Of a stretch of DNA of 41,647 nucleotides, positions 31,511-38,877 are shown one piece after another (position 1 is the stretch's first letter; each line of letters opens with the position of its first letter). The translations under genes were made by a program, and so were the position numbers. This stretch comes from Actinomycetota bacterium (GTDB lineage: Bacteria > Actinomycetota > CADDZG01 > WHSQ01). Below the pieces are notes generated by a model. The model had not been told where the DNA came from and made no database searches. It saw nothing but the letters and a program-made list of their open reading frames with translations. The stretch is from contig WHSQ01000002.1 of the NCBI GenBank assembly GCA_009380005.1, positions 40,007-81,653 on the forward strand, in the 5' to 3' direction.

Positions 31511-32853
31511 CGGCCCGCCAGCTCCTTCTCGAGGGCCTCGGCAAGTCGTTCGATGTCTTCCGTCGTGCGCTTCTCGGTCGCGGCTATCAACAGACAGTCA
31601 TCCAGGTCTTCGTACCAGCGTCCCAGCGCGGGGCCGACCAGGAATCCCTGGCCCGCGAGTGCCCCCGCCACCTGTTCGGCCGATGCGGGGACCCGTAACA
31701 CGAACTCCTTGTAGAACGGTCCCTCGAAACGGACCTCGCACTCGGGGATCTGGGCGAGGCGCGCGGCGGCGCGGTGAGCGCGTTCGAGACAGAGCTCGCC
31801 GAGCCGGCGCAGTCCCTCCGGGCCGAGCCACGAGAGATGGATGGCGGCGGCGATCGCCATCAAGGTCTGATTCGTGCATACATTGGACGTCGCCTTGGCA
31901 CGGCGGATGTGTTGCTCGCGCGCTTGCAGCGTGAGCACGAACGCCCGGCGGCCGTCTGCGTCCAGGGTCTCACCGGCGATCCGGCCCGGGACCTGACGAA
32001 CGTGTTGGAGCTTCGTGGAGAACAGGCCGACGTACGGTCCTCCGTAGCTCATGGGATTGCCGAGAACGTGGCCCTCCCCCACCGCGACGTCGGCTCCGTG
32101 TGCCCCAGGCGGCTTGAGGACCCCCATAGCGGTGGGATCCGTCACCGCGATGCTGAGCGCGCCGGCCTCTGTCGCCGCGGCCGCGGCCGTTCCGAGATCC
32201 TCCAATCGACCGAAAACGTTCGGATAGCCCACCACGACCGCCCCCGCATCTTCCAGATCGACGGAGCTCCAGTCCACGACGCCGGTGGAACGATCGAACG
32301 CAGCGACGTCTATCTGCGTACCGAGACCCGAGGTCCACGTGCGAAGGACTTCCGCGTAATGCGGATGCACGCTCTCGCCGATGACGACGCGATCCCGCTT
32401 GGTGACGCGCGCCGCGAGGTTGGCCGCTTCCGCGAGCGCGCTCGCGCCGTCGTAGAGCGACGCGTTCGCAACCTCGAGCCCGTAGATCTCGCAGATCAGG
32501 GTCTGGAACTCGTAGATCGCCTGCAGCACTCCCTGCGACAGTTCGGGCTGGTAAGGGGTGTAGCTCGTAGCGAACTCCGCGCGCGACGCCAAGCTCCTGA
32601 CGGCCGCCGGGACGTGGTGGTCGTACGAACCTCCTCCCGCGAAGCAGATCAGATCCGAGGCTCCCTTGTTCTTCCTCGACAGGCGGGCGAGATGAGAGAT
32701 GAGCTCGGGTTCGCTCAGCGAAGGGGGGACGTCTAGGTCGCCGGAGAATCGCGAGCCCTCCGGTACGGCTTCGAACAGATCGTCGACGCTGCCGACCCCG
32801 ATGCGGTCGAGCATCTCCTCGATGTCTCTTTGCGTATGCGGGAGGAAGTCCAA
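31507..32853 (-). CDS. gcvPA: Glycine dehydrogenase (decarboxylating) subunit 1
   Basis: The N-terminal half of the split P-protein, 448 residues. Family segments include DFLPHTQRDIEEML at the start, FAGGGSYDHHVPAAV near 70-84, SYTPYQPELSQGVLQAIYEFQ, NASLYDGASALAEA, GNPMSYGGPYVGLFS and SNVCTNQTLMAIAAAIHLSWLG. The start is TTG 32853 with GAAGGGAA several bases upstream; no in-frame ATG gives a complete N-terminus. It lies 17 bases after gcvT and overlaps gcvPB by four. A split GcvP is normal in many bacteria and archaea, so this is not a broken gene. Confidence 0.96.
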   Translation of the reverse strand: MDFLPHTQRDIEEMLDRIGVGSVDDLFEAVPEGSRFSGDLDVPPSLSEPELISHLARLSRKNKGASDLICFAGGGSYDHHVPAAVRSLASRAEFATSYTPYQPELSQGVLQAIYEFQTLICEIYGLEVANASLYDGASALAEAANLAARVTKRDRVVIGESVHPHYAEVLRTWTSGLGTQIDVAAFDRSTGVVDWSSVDLEDAGAVVVGYPNVFGRLEDLGTAAAAATEAGALSIAVTDPTAMGVLKPPGAHGADVAVGEGHVLGNPMSYGGPYVGLFSTKLQHVRQVPGRIAGETLDADGRRAFVLTLQAREQHIRRAKATSNVCTNQTLMAIAAAIHLSWLGPEGLRRLGELCLERAHRAAARLAQIPECEVRFEGPFYKEFVLRVPASAEQVAGALAGQGFLVGPALGRWYEDLDDCLLIAATEKRTTEDIERLAEALEKELAGR

Positions 32854-32870
32854 CTACCGTTCCCTTCGAT

Positions 32871-33959
32871 TCACGATGCGTCCCTCTTGCGGAACGGGGG
32901 CTTCACGATATCGCCCGGTATCCGGCGGCCGCGCGCCTCGATCCGGACCGACGAGCCGGGGGCGGGAGCCAACTCACGGGGGCCGAGGGCCAGGGCGATG
33001 CCGGTGCCAAGGCTCGGCGAGTAGTTCCCGCTGGTCACGCGGCCGATCTCCACGTCCGCAGGATCGAAGACCGGGTAGTCCTGCCGCGGCACGCCTCTGT
33101 CGGTGAGGACGACGCCGAAGAGCTTGCGTCCCGGCCCGTCCGCCTTGATCTTCTCGAGCGCCTCGCGGCCCCGAAACGGGCTGTCCCAGGCGAGCGTCCA
33201 GCCGAGACCGGCCTCCAGAGGGTTGATGTCGAGAGAGATCTCGTGGCCGTAGAGGGCGTAACCCATCTCGAGCCTCAGGGTGTCCCGAGCGCCCAGGCCG
33301 ACCGGCGCCGCCCCGAGGTCCAAGAGCTTGCGGAACGCCTCGGCCGAGGTCTCGACCGGGGCGTACAGCTCGAAGCCCCGCTCGCCCGTGTAGCCGGTCC
33401 GGGCCACGAACCCACGCTCGCCGAACACGTCCATGGGGGCCCAATGGTGCAGCTTCAGATCCGTTGCGCCGCTGCGAGGGAACGCCTTCTCGAAGAGTTC
33501 GAACGAGTCGGGGCCCTGGATGGCCAGGATCGTATAGCGGTCCCACTCGTCGACCGGGGCGCCCCCCGCATCCTTGATCGCGTCGGCGACCGCGAACACG
33601 TTCGCCGCGTTCGGAACGACGAGCCACTCGTCCCGATCCATCCGGTAGACGAAGACGTCGTCGATACAGCCACCCTGTTCGGTGAGCACGAGCGAATACT
33701 TCGCTTCGCCTACCTGTAGCGACGCGACGTCGGCCGTCATGGCGCGATCGAGAACGTCGGCGGCATTCGGCCCGGCGAGCCGAAGCTTGCCGAGATGGGA
33801 GACGTCGAAGACCCCGACCGCGGTGCGAACCGCGGTGTGCTCGGAAACGATCCCTTCGTATTGCAGGGGCATGTCCCAGCCGCCGAAATTGGTGAGCTTG
33901 GCGCCCAGCTCCTTATGGAGGTCCAGGAGAGCCGTCGCCCGGGACGAGGCCGCGGTCAA
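32871..33959 (-). CDS. gcvT: Aminomethyltransferase (glycine cleavage T-protein)
   Basis: GcvT releases ammonia from the aminomethyl-lipoyl arm of GcvH and makes methylene-tetrahydrofolate. The 362-residue length is standard. The N-terminal GAKLTNFGGWDMPLQYEGIV, then FDVSHLGKL, GCIDDVFVYR, FVARTGYTGERGFELY near 193-208, LGARDTLRLEMGYALYGHEI and the late VTSGNYSPSLGTGIAL are all family signatures. Asp in LGARDTLR is the conserved folate-site Asp. TTG 33959 overlaps the preceding stop as TTGA and fits the family N-terminus; the longer open frame upstream mirrors another gene. Confidence 0.95.
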   Translation of the reverse strand: MTAASSRATALLDLHKELGAKLTNFGGWDMPLQYEGIVSEHTAVRTAVGVFDVSHLGKLRLAGPNAADVLDRAMTADVASLQVGEAKYSLVLTEQGGCIDDVFVYRMDRDEWLVVPNAANVFAVADAIKDAGGAPVDEWDRYTILAIQGPDSFELFEKAFPRSGATDLKLHHWAPMDVFGERGFVARTGYTGERGFELYAPVETSAEAFRKLLDLGAAPVGLGARDTLRLEMGYALYGHEISLDINPLEAGLGWTLAWDSPFRGREALEKIKADGPGRKLFGVVLTDRGVPRQDYPVFDPADVEIGRVTSGNYSPSLGTGIALALGPRELAPAPGSSVRIEARGRRIPGDIVKPPFRKRDAS

Positions 33960-34411
33960 CTCGCGAGCACCGTTCCCAGCAACGCCCGGTCCTCTTCCGG
34001 CGTTCCCGCCCCCGCGGGGGGCAGAGCGCCCTGGGAGGGCTCCTCCAGGCCGTATTTCACCAGGAGGTTGAGGTAATCCTTCTGATACAGGATCTTGCAC
34101 CGGACGTCCGGATAGAGCTCCATCAGCCGTCTGACTTTACGGTTCTTCTTCGTCACCAGCTTCTGGTTGAGCGTGGTGATCTCGATGTAGATGTCGAACT
34201 CCGGCAGATAGAAATCGGGCGAGAAGCGCTGAGTAGCATGGCCGGTGCGATCCCAGTCGATGTCGAAGGTCGTGGGCTCGTAGTCCCACGCGATCTCGTA
34301 GAAGTCCAGCAGCTTCGCGAATTGCCGCTCGCTGTTGTGAGCGAAGCGAACGGCTTCATGGGGAAGAGGGTCGCGAGCGCCGACATCCGGCTCGGTCGTG
34401 CCCTCAGGTAT
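33956..34411 (-). CDS. Conserved hypothetical, PD-(D/E)XK nuclease-like, possible ATA start
   Basis: The frame reads about 151 residues. The core RQFAKLLDFYEIAWDYEPTTF, then FSPDFYLPEFDIYIEITT and LVTKKNRKVRRLMELYPDV, resembles small actinobacterial proteins with a PD-(D/E)XK layout (P-D-F, then E-I-T, then a Lys-rich strand). The function is unknown to me. No ATG, GTG or TTG lies in frame ahead of the conserved core; the first is GTG 34156, well inside it. Instead a GGAGG inside the end of the upstream merR gene sits about eight bases before ATA 34411, so an ATA start is proposed. A base error or population variant is the alternative. The stop overlaps the gcvT TTG. Confidence 0.6.
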   Translation of the reverse strand: MPEGTTEPDVGARDPLPHEAVRFAHNSERQFAKLLDFYEIAWDYEPTTFDIDWDRTGHATQRFSPDFYLPEFDIYIEITTLNQKLVTKKNRKVRRLMELYPDVRCKILYQKDYLNLLVKYGLEEPSQGALPPAGAGTPEEDRALLGTVLAS

Positions 34412-34413
34412 GG

Positions 34414-34896
34414 CTAGCCCTCCTCGACCTTGACTCCACCCGTCTCCGAGGAAACGTAACCCGGCTCACCCTCGGCCGGACGGAGTTCGCGCAAGGTGCC
34501 GGTGAGCTGCTCGCGGATCTTGTCGACCTGGACGAGAGCCCCCAGCACGCCCTGGCCCGAACGCAGCAGGTCGACGACCTCCTGGTCGGAGTTGAGGGCG
34601 TAGACCCGGGCCCCGTCGGACACGATCGTGAGGCGGGCCCAGTCGCCCTCGAGATGCTCGCGGACGTAAGCGAGGGCCTGGCGCACCTTCTGCAGGCTGG
34701 CGCCGGCGTCGGTGAGGCTCTTGATCACCTTGAGCTGAAGGAGGTCGTTGAAGGAGTAGAGGCGCTGGGTGCCCGACCCCTGGGCGGCGGCCACCGACGG
34801 CGTCACGAGCCCGGTCCGGGTCCAGTAATCGAGCTGGCGATAGGTGATGCCCACGATCTTGCAGGCCTGCGGGCCCCGGTATCCCACCTCTGCCAT
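34414..34896 (-). CDS. MerR-family transcriptional regulator (Rv1830-like)
   Basis: A 160-residue regulator with an N-terminal MerR winged helix: GYRGPQACKIVGITYRQLDYWTRTGLVTPS (about 5-34), then GTQRLYSFNDLLQLKVIKSLTDAGASLQKVR. The C-terminal region (85-160) ends in an acidic, unstructured tail and has no metal-binding Cys cluster. ATG 34896 has GGAGGC eight bases upstream on the minus strand; longer frames upstream mirror non-coding sequence. The position next to DUF151 and the gcv genes matches Rv1830 of M. tuberculosis as I remember it. It probably regulates its own operon. Confidence 0.88.
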   Translation of the reverse strand: MAEVGYRGPQACKIVGITYRQLDYWTRTGLVTPSVAAAQGSGTQRLYSFNDLLQLKVIKSLTDAGASLQKVRQALAYVREHLEGDWARLTIVSDGARVYALNSDQEVVDLLRSGQGVLGALVQVDKIREQLTGTLRELRPAEGEPGYVSSETGGVKVEEG

Positions 34897-34993
34897 CTGA
34901 GCTGCCTCCCCGATCTCGGTGACCCGGTTCCCGTCGGACCGGGCTGGTGCCAGGACGAGCCTGTTACAGATGTGACTAAAGTGAAAAAACAGC

Positions 34994-35007
34994 CCCGTAA
35001 CTACGGG
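34994..35007. promoter_or_regulatory. Candidate MerR operator palindrome
   Basis: CCCGTA-AC-TACGGG is a perfect 6-bp inverted repeat about 100 bases upstream of the merR start, in the only AT-rich part of the spacer. MerR proteins bind palindromes inside their promoters, so autoregulation is plausible. No clear -35/-10 pair could be fixed around it. Confidence 0.3.
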
Positions 35008-35168
35008 CAAGTAATCGTAGGCCCGGCCCCCCGCGCTGTCAACGACCGGCCCCGCTCCCGGCCGCTCCGCTCGCGCCGGCTCCTGAACCCCCAGGCGGCG
35101 GCGGTTCTCGTCCGGGGGACCTCGGGAGGGGCGCCCGCCGCAGGCCGCGCCCCGGACGGAGCGAAGTT

Positions 35169-35190
35169 CCGCACGGCGAAAGCCGTGCGG
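35169..35190 (-). terminator. Strong 9-bp hairpin, possible terminator of the DUF151 transcript
   Basis: CCGCACGGC (35169-35177), GAAA loop and GCCGTGCGG (35182-35190) form a perfect stem on either strand. It lies 131 bases beyond the DUF151 stop in the direction of transcription. There is no T-run on either side, so it would be a U-less terminator or an RNA-stability element. The GNRA loop forms only on the plus-strand RNA. Confidence 0.4.
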
Positions 35191-35320
35191 CACGTGGCGT
35201 GTCCAACCGGACGAGGATCGTCGCCGCGGGAGAGCCAGGCCGGGGGCCCGTTGGCGGGAGCGGGGCCGACCCGGGTTTGGGCGCGGGAGCGGAGCTGCGC
35301 GGGGAGCGGACCAGTCCGGT

Positions 35321-35800
35321 TTAGGACTCGGCGGCGAAGTCTTCCGGGGTTACCTGGTCGAGGAACTCGCGGAACTTCTCGACCTCGGTCTCCTCCTCGT
35401 CCTTGATCTCGATGCCGGCCTGCTCGAGGACCTCTTCGGCGGCGTAGATCGGCGCGTCGATCCGGACGGCGAGGGCGATGGCATCGCTGGGACGCGAGGA
35501 GATCTCGCTAGCGCGACCCTCCGTGGTCATCTTGATGGTGGCGAAGAAGGTCGAGTCCTGGAGCTCGGAGATGACGATGCTGTCCACGTCGATCTCGTTG
35601 CCGCGCAAGATGTCGCGCAGCAGGTCATGGGTCATCGGGCGGGGGGTGTGTATGCCTTGCAGGGCGAACGCGATGGCCGTCGCTTCGACCGCCCCGATCC
35701 AGATCGGCAGATAGCGCTCGCCGGTCGTCTCCTTGAGGAGCACGATCGGCTGGTTCGAAGGCAGCTCCACCCTCACACCGACGAGCGATAGCTCGATCAT
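35321..35800 (-). CDS. Bifunctional nuclease family protein (DUF151)
   Basis: The 159-residue product belongs to the DUF151/bifunctional nuclease family. Typical segments are QPIVLLKETTGERYLPIWIGAVEATAIAFAL (about 17-48), THDLLRDILRGNEIDVDSIVI, FFATIKM and EISSRPSDAIALAVRIDAPIYAAEEVLEQAG, followed by an acidic tail. Plant and archaeal relatives have nuclease activity, but the bacterial role is unsettled. The M. tuberculosis counterpart I recall is Rv1829, flanked by two merR genes; here HPRT and a D,D-carboxypeptidase are inserted on one side. It is 16 bases from the hpt stop. Confidence 0.9.
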   Translation of the reverse strand: MIELSLVGVRVELPSNQPIVLLKETTGERYLPIWIGAVEATAIAFALQGIHTPRPMTHDLLRDILRGNEIDVDSIVISELQDSTFFATIKMTTEGRASEISSRPSDAIALAVRIDAPIYAAEEVLEQAGIEIKDEEETEVEKFREFLDQVTPEDFAAES

Positions 35801-35816
35801 GGGGTCAGGCTAACAC

Positions 35817-36434
35817 CTAGGGGTTCCTAGAAAGCCCGAAGAGATCCGGCACGAGCAGGGCAGGATCGCTCGCCAAGCGCGGGACGTCGTTGATAGCCAA
35901 GATGTCCCCCACGTTGCGATACCGGCCCTGGAAATCGAGTCCATACCCAACCACGAACACGTCGGGAATCTCGAAACCGACGTACTCGACGGGCACGGGA
36001 ACGATGCGACGGGCGCTCTTGTCCAGCAACGTCACCGTGCGTATCGAACGGGGCCTGCGGCTGCCGAGAGAGCGGAGCAAGTAAGTGAGGGTGAGCCCGG
36101 TATCGACGATGTCTTCGACCATCAAGACGTCGCGCCCCGCGATGTCCAGGTCGAGGTCCTTGAGGATGCGGACGACGCCACTCTGCGGCCCGGTTTGCGC
36201 GTAGGTCGAGATCGACATGAAATCGAACTCCAGATGCAACGGGATCGAGCGCGCCAGGTCCGCCATGAAGATGGTGCTGCCCTTCAGGACACCGATGAGC
36301 AGCGGAGCACCGTCCGCGTCGGAAAGATCGGCCGTGATCTTCTCGCCCAGCTCTCCGATGCGCGCCCGGATGGCGGCCTTGGGGATGAGCACCTCGCCGG
36401 CCGGAGGCGGTGCGGACGAAGCCATGTCGGTCAT
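35817..36434 (-). CDS. hpt: Hypoxanthine phosphoribosyltransferase
   Basis: This enzyme salvages hypoxanthine or guanine with PRPP to IMP or GMP. The 205-residue product has LLIGVLKGSTIFMADLAR (pyrophosphate loop) near 46-63, the FDFMSISTYA flexible loop near 71-80, the PRPP motif VLMVEDIVDTGLTLTYLL near 104-121, and late VGFEIPDVFVVGYGLDFQGRYRN binding the purine. ATG 36434 overlaps the carboxypeptidase stop as ATGA; the longer upstream frame adds only mirrored sequence. A short extra N-terminus (about 18 residues, Pro/Ala-rich) precedes the usual start. HPRT is more often found beside tilS and ftsH. Confidence 0.94.
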   Translation of the reverse strand: MTDMASSAPPPAGEVLIPKAAIRARIGELGEKITADLSDADGAPLLIGVLKGSTIFMADLARSIPLHLEFDFMSISTYAQTGPQSGVVRILKDLDLDIAGRDVLMVEDIVDTGLTLTYLLRSLGSRRPRSIRTVTLLDKSARRIVPVPVEYVGFEIPDVFVVGYGLDFQGRYRNVGDILAINDVPRLASDPALLVPDLFGLSRNP

Positions 36435-37552
36435 GCCGGGGTCGCCAGCGGCTCGAAGAACCCGAGGAGCCCGGCGAAGAACGAGGTTCCCCACGAGATC
36501 TCGGGAGCCCGCACTCCTCGGAGGGCACGTGCCTCGACCACCTCGATCACGCGCCCCTCCACCATCAGCTCGATCGTCCCCACCGATTGTCCCCGCGCCA
36601 GCGGCAGCTCCAGACGAGGATCCGGAGCGAAGTCGAAGCTCACCGACCCGGGGTGATAGGGCCCGCGGACGGTCCGCGCCAGACCCACGGGCGTCGACCC
36701 CAGGGAGTCGAAAACCAGAGCCGCGGCCGGGAGTCCCGCCTGAGCCACCACGCTCCGCCTCGACCTCCTGAAACCACGGTCAAGCAGCGCGGCGGCATCG
36801 GCGAACGAGTCCGTCGAGCCCATGACGACGGCGATCAGCGTGCGACCATGGCGGCGTGCGGCGGCCACCAGCACGTAGCCGGCGTCGAGCGTGTATCCGG
36901 TCTTGATGCCCAGCGCGCCCCGGTAGCTCTCGAGCAGGAGATTTCGGTTGTCCAACCGTCTGCGACCCTGCGGCGTGGAGATGGTCGCCCGAGGCTTCGC
37001 AACGATCTTCGCTAAGCGCTCGTTCTCGATGACCAGCCGGCCGATCGTCGCCAGGTCATGAGCGCTCGAGTAATGGCCGGGCTCATCCAGGCCGTGCGAG
37101 CTGACGAATGCGGTGTCGTCGAGGTTCAGCTCTTCGACGAAGGAGTTCATCTCTTGCACGAAGGCACTCTCGGAGCCGGACACCGCGTGGGCCAGCGTGA
37201 TCGCGGCATCATTCGAGGAATCGAGCATCATCGCGATCAGTAGGTCCTGCACCACGAACCGATCCCCGGGATGGAGATCGAGGGTGCCGCCTCCCACCGC
37301 CAGTACCGCCCGAGGCACGGTCAAGACGTCGGCTGGGTCGAGGTGCTCGAGCGCCACGAGGGCGGTAACCATCTTGGTGGTGCTCGCGTTGGCCCGACGC
37401 CGTTCGGCGTTGCGATCGAACAGGACGTGCCCCTCGTCGTCTACCACCAGGCAGGCGCGGCACGAAACGTTCGGCCGTCGAGCGGTGGCGGGTTGTGCGC
37501 CGATCAGGCATACGACCAGCGCGACGATCAGCGATCGATATAACGACGACAA
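36431..37552 (-). CDS. D-alanyl-D-alanine carboxypeptidase (low-molecular-weight PBP, peptidase S11)
   Basis: A 373-residue secreted enzyme that trims the terminal D-Ala of peptidoglycan pentapeptides. The N-terminus has a signal peptide (LYRSLIVALVVCLIGAQPATA, cut near 24). The penicillin-binding motifs are intact: STTK (Ser57, Lys60), SSN (112-114) and KTG (217-219). The C-terminal beta domain of the PBP5 type follows, and the last 20 residues are hydrophobic (SWGTSFFAGLLGFFEPL), possibly membrane-associating. The only suitable start is TTG 37552; no clear ribosome site is seen. It is translationally coupled to hpt. Confidence 0.93.
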   Translation of the reverse strand: MSSLYRSLIVALVVCLIGAQPATARRPNVSCRACLVVDDEGHVLFDRNAERRRANASTTKMVTALVALEHLDPADVLTVPRAVLAVGGGTLDLHPGDRFVVQDLLIAMMLDSSNDAAITLAHAVSGSESAFVQEMNSFVEELNLDDTAFVSSHGLDEPGHYSSAHDLATIGRLVIENERLAKIVAKPRATISTPQGRRRLDNRNLLLESYRGALGIKTGYTLDAGYVLVAAARRHGRTLIAVVMGSTDSFADAAALLDRGFRRSRRSVVAQAGLPAAALVFDSLGSTPVGLARTVRGPYHPGSVSFDFAPDPRLELPLARGQSVGTIELMVEGRVIEVVEARALRGVRAPEISWGTSFFAGLLGFFEPLATPA

Positions 37553-37623
37553 GGCAGTAGATCCGTAGACGGGAGCAAGATGGTCTCGACCCTACCGGAG
37601 CCATGCCGCTGGGGAGCGTTGGC

Positions 37624-38361
37624 TTAGAGCATGCCCTTGACGCTGGTCCCGAGCGATGCGTCGTGCAGCTGGCGCGCCAGCGCCACGAGCTGCGAGATCG
37701 AGCCCGATGCCTGACGGCGCGCCTCCGGGTCCTTCCGAAGCGCGACCGGGCCCACCATCTGTTCGAACAGATTGGCCTCACGTTCGGCGAACTGCCGGAA
37801 CATCTTGAGGTGGCGGGGTTCGAGCCCTCGATCCAGGAACCCGCGGGCCGCCTTCGCGACGACCAGATGCGAGCCCTCGTAGAGGCCGCCCTCCCCCGCT
37901 GCGAGCACCCCGTATTCCTCGAGGGCGGCCAGCTGGTCGGCCGCGAGCCCCGCGGCGCGGCAGAGCTCCTCCCGGGTGAGCTGGACGTCGGTTGCGATCG
38001 GCTCGGGGCCGGAGGACGCCCCGTCGCTCTGGGGATCGGCCTGCGCTGCGGACGGGACCGGCGCTACGACGGAGGGCGGCGCCACGGCGGGGACCCCCCC
38101 GTTCGAATCGGCCTGATCGAGGCGTTCGCGGATGACCTTCAGGGGCAGGAAGTGGTCGCGCTGCAGCGACAGGATGTAGCGCAGGCGGGCGACGTCCTCG
38201 TCGAAGAACTTGCGGTAGCCGGAGCCGGTGCGTTCGGGGCTGATGAGACCCTCCGTCTCCAGGAACCGGATCTTGGAGATGGTGATGTCCGGGAATTCGG
38301 TCCGCAGGTTGTCGAGGACCTCTCCGATGCTCAGGTAGTCGCGCGAGCGAGACAGCGGCAC
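37624..38361 (-). CDS. MerR-family transcriptional regulator (Rv1828-like)
   Basis: A 245-residue MerR regulator whose N-terminal DNA-binding domain is YLSIGEVLDNLRTEFPDITISKIRFLETEGLISPERTGSGYRKFFDEDVARL (about 9-60). A low-complexity Pro/Ala/Ser linker (about 88-118) leads to a C-terminal all-helical ligand-type domain (TREELCRAAGLAADQLAALEEYG onward). M. tuberculosis Rv1828, beside garA, has the same layout as I recall. GTG 38361 follows the FHA gene by two bases, so the two are co-translated. The linker is longer than I would expect. Confidence 0.9.
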   Translation of the reverse strand: MPLSRSRDYLSIGEVLDNLRTEFPDITISKIRFLETEGLISPERTGSGYRKFFDEDVARLRYILSLQRDHFLPLKVIRERLDQADSNGGVPAVAPPSVVAPVPSAAQADPQSDGASSGPEPIATDVQLTREELCRAAGLAADQLAALEEYGVLAAGEGGLYEGSHLVVAKAARGFLDRGLEPRHLKMFRQFAEREANLFEQMVGPVALRKDPEARRQASGSISQLVALARQLHDASLGTSVKGML

Positions 38362-38363
38362 GA

Positions 38364-38831
38364 TCAGGACCCCGTCAGGAACACGAGCTTGAACTTGCCT
38401 ATCTGGATCTCGTCCCCGGACCTCAGCTCGGTCTTCTCGACCCGCTCACGATTGATGTAGGTGCCGTTGAGGCTGCCCACGTCCACCAGCGTGAAGCCGG
38501 ACGCCTCGCGCCTGATCTGTGCGTGGCGCCGGGACACGGTGATGTCGTCGAGGAAGATGTCGGAATCCGGGTGGCGGCCGATCTCGGTGCCGTCCTGGTC
38601 CAGGAAGAACTTGCTCCCCGCGTTGGGTCCCCGCTTGACCACGAGGACCCCGCGCCCACCTTCGAGCTCCTCCGGGGAGATGTGTACCTCTTCGTCGAGG
38701 TCCGCCTCGAGCTCCCCCGGGGCGAAGGTGATCGTCGTATCGTGCGATGCCTTGTCGGTCAGGGGTCGTCCACAGGACGAGCAGAAGTTCGAGCCCTCGG
38801 GGTTCTTGTGGCCGCAATTGGTGCAGTACAT
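38364..38831 (-). CDS. garA: GarA/OdhI-like FHA protein with an N-terminal zinc ribbon
   Basis: A 155-residue protein. The C-terminal FHA domain is very close to GarA/OdhI as remembered: LVVKRGPNAGSKFFLDQDG, then GRHPDSDIFLDDITVSRRHAQIR, VDVGSLNGTYINRE and GDEIQIGKFKLVFL. Before it lies DTTITF (Thr32, Thr33), matching the ETTSVF site that Ser/Thr kinases phosphorylate in GarA/OdhI to switch its binding to 2-oxoglutarate dehydrogenase and glutamate enzymes. Residues 3-20 form a zinc ribbon (CTNC and CSSC), absent from mycobacterial GarA. ATG 38831 is preferred over TTG 38840. It sits between gcvH and merR as in M. tuberculosis. Confidence 0.92.
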   Translation of the reverse strand: MYCTNCGHKNPEGSNFCSSCGRPLTDKASHDTTITFAPGELEADLDEEVHISPEELEGGRGVLVVKRGPNAGSKFFLDQDGTEIGRHPDSDIFLDDITVSRRHAQIRREASGFTLVDVGSLNGTYINRERVEKTELRSGDEIQIGKFKLVFLTGS

Positions 38832-38877
38832 GGGGCGCAACCCTATAGAGAACCTTTAGTGTTCGTCAACCTCGATC

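Larger units (their letters stand above)
34897..35320. other. Gene-free spacer upstream of merR with palindromes
   Basis: No convincing coding frame is seen in these 424 bases. The part nearest merR (about 34958-35020) is AT-richer and holds two inverted repeats, GTTACA-GA-TGTGAC (34962-34975, one mismatch) and CCCGTA-AC-TACGGG (34994-35007). These are candidate promoter/operator elements for merR. The distal part is extremely GC-rich, with a 9-bp GNRA hairpin (35169-35190) and three copies of GGGAGCGG (35256, 35285, 35302). Confidence 0.5.

Noticed and set aside
30017-32853. Broken gcvP split by a frameshift
   Set aside because: Two-subunit GcvPA/GcvPB is a normal arrangement; both parts have full motifs and a coupled start.
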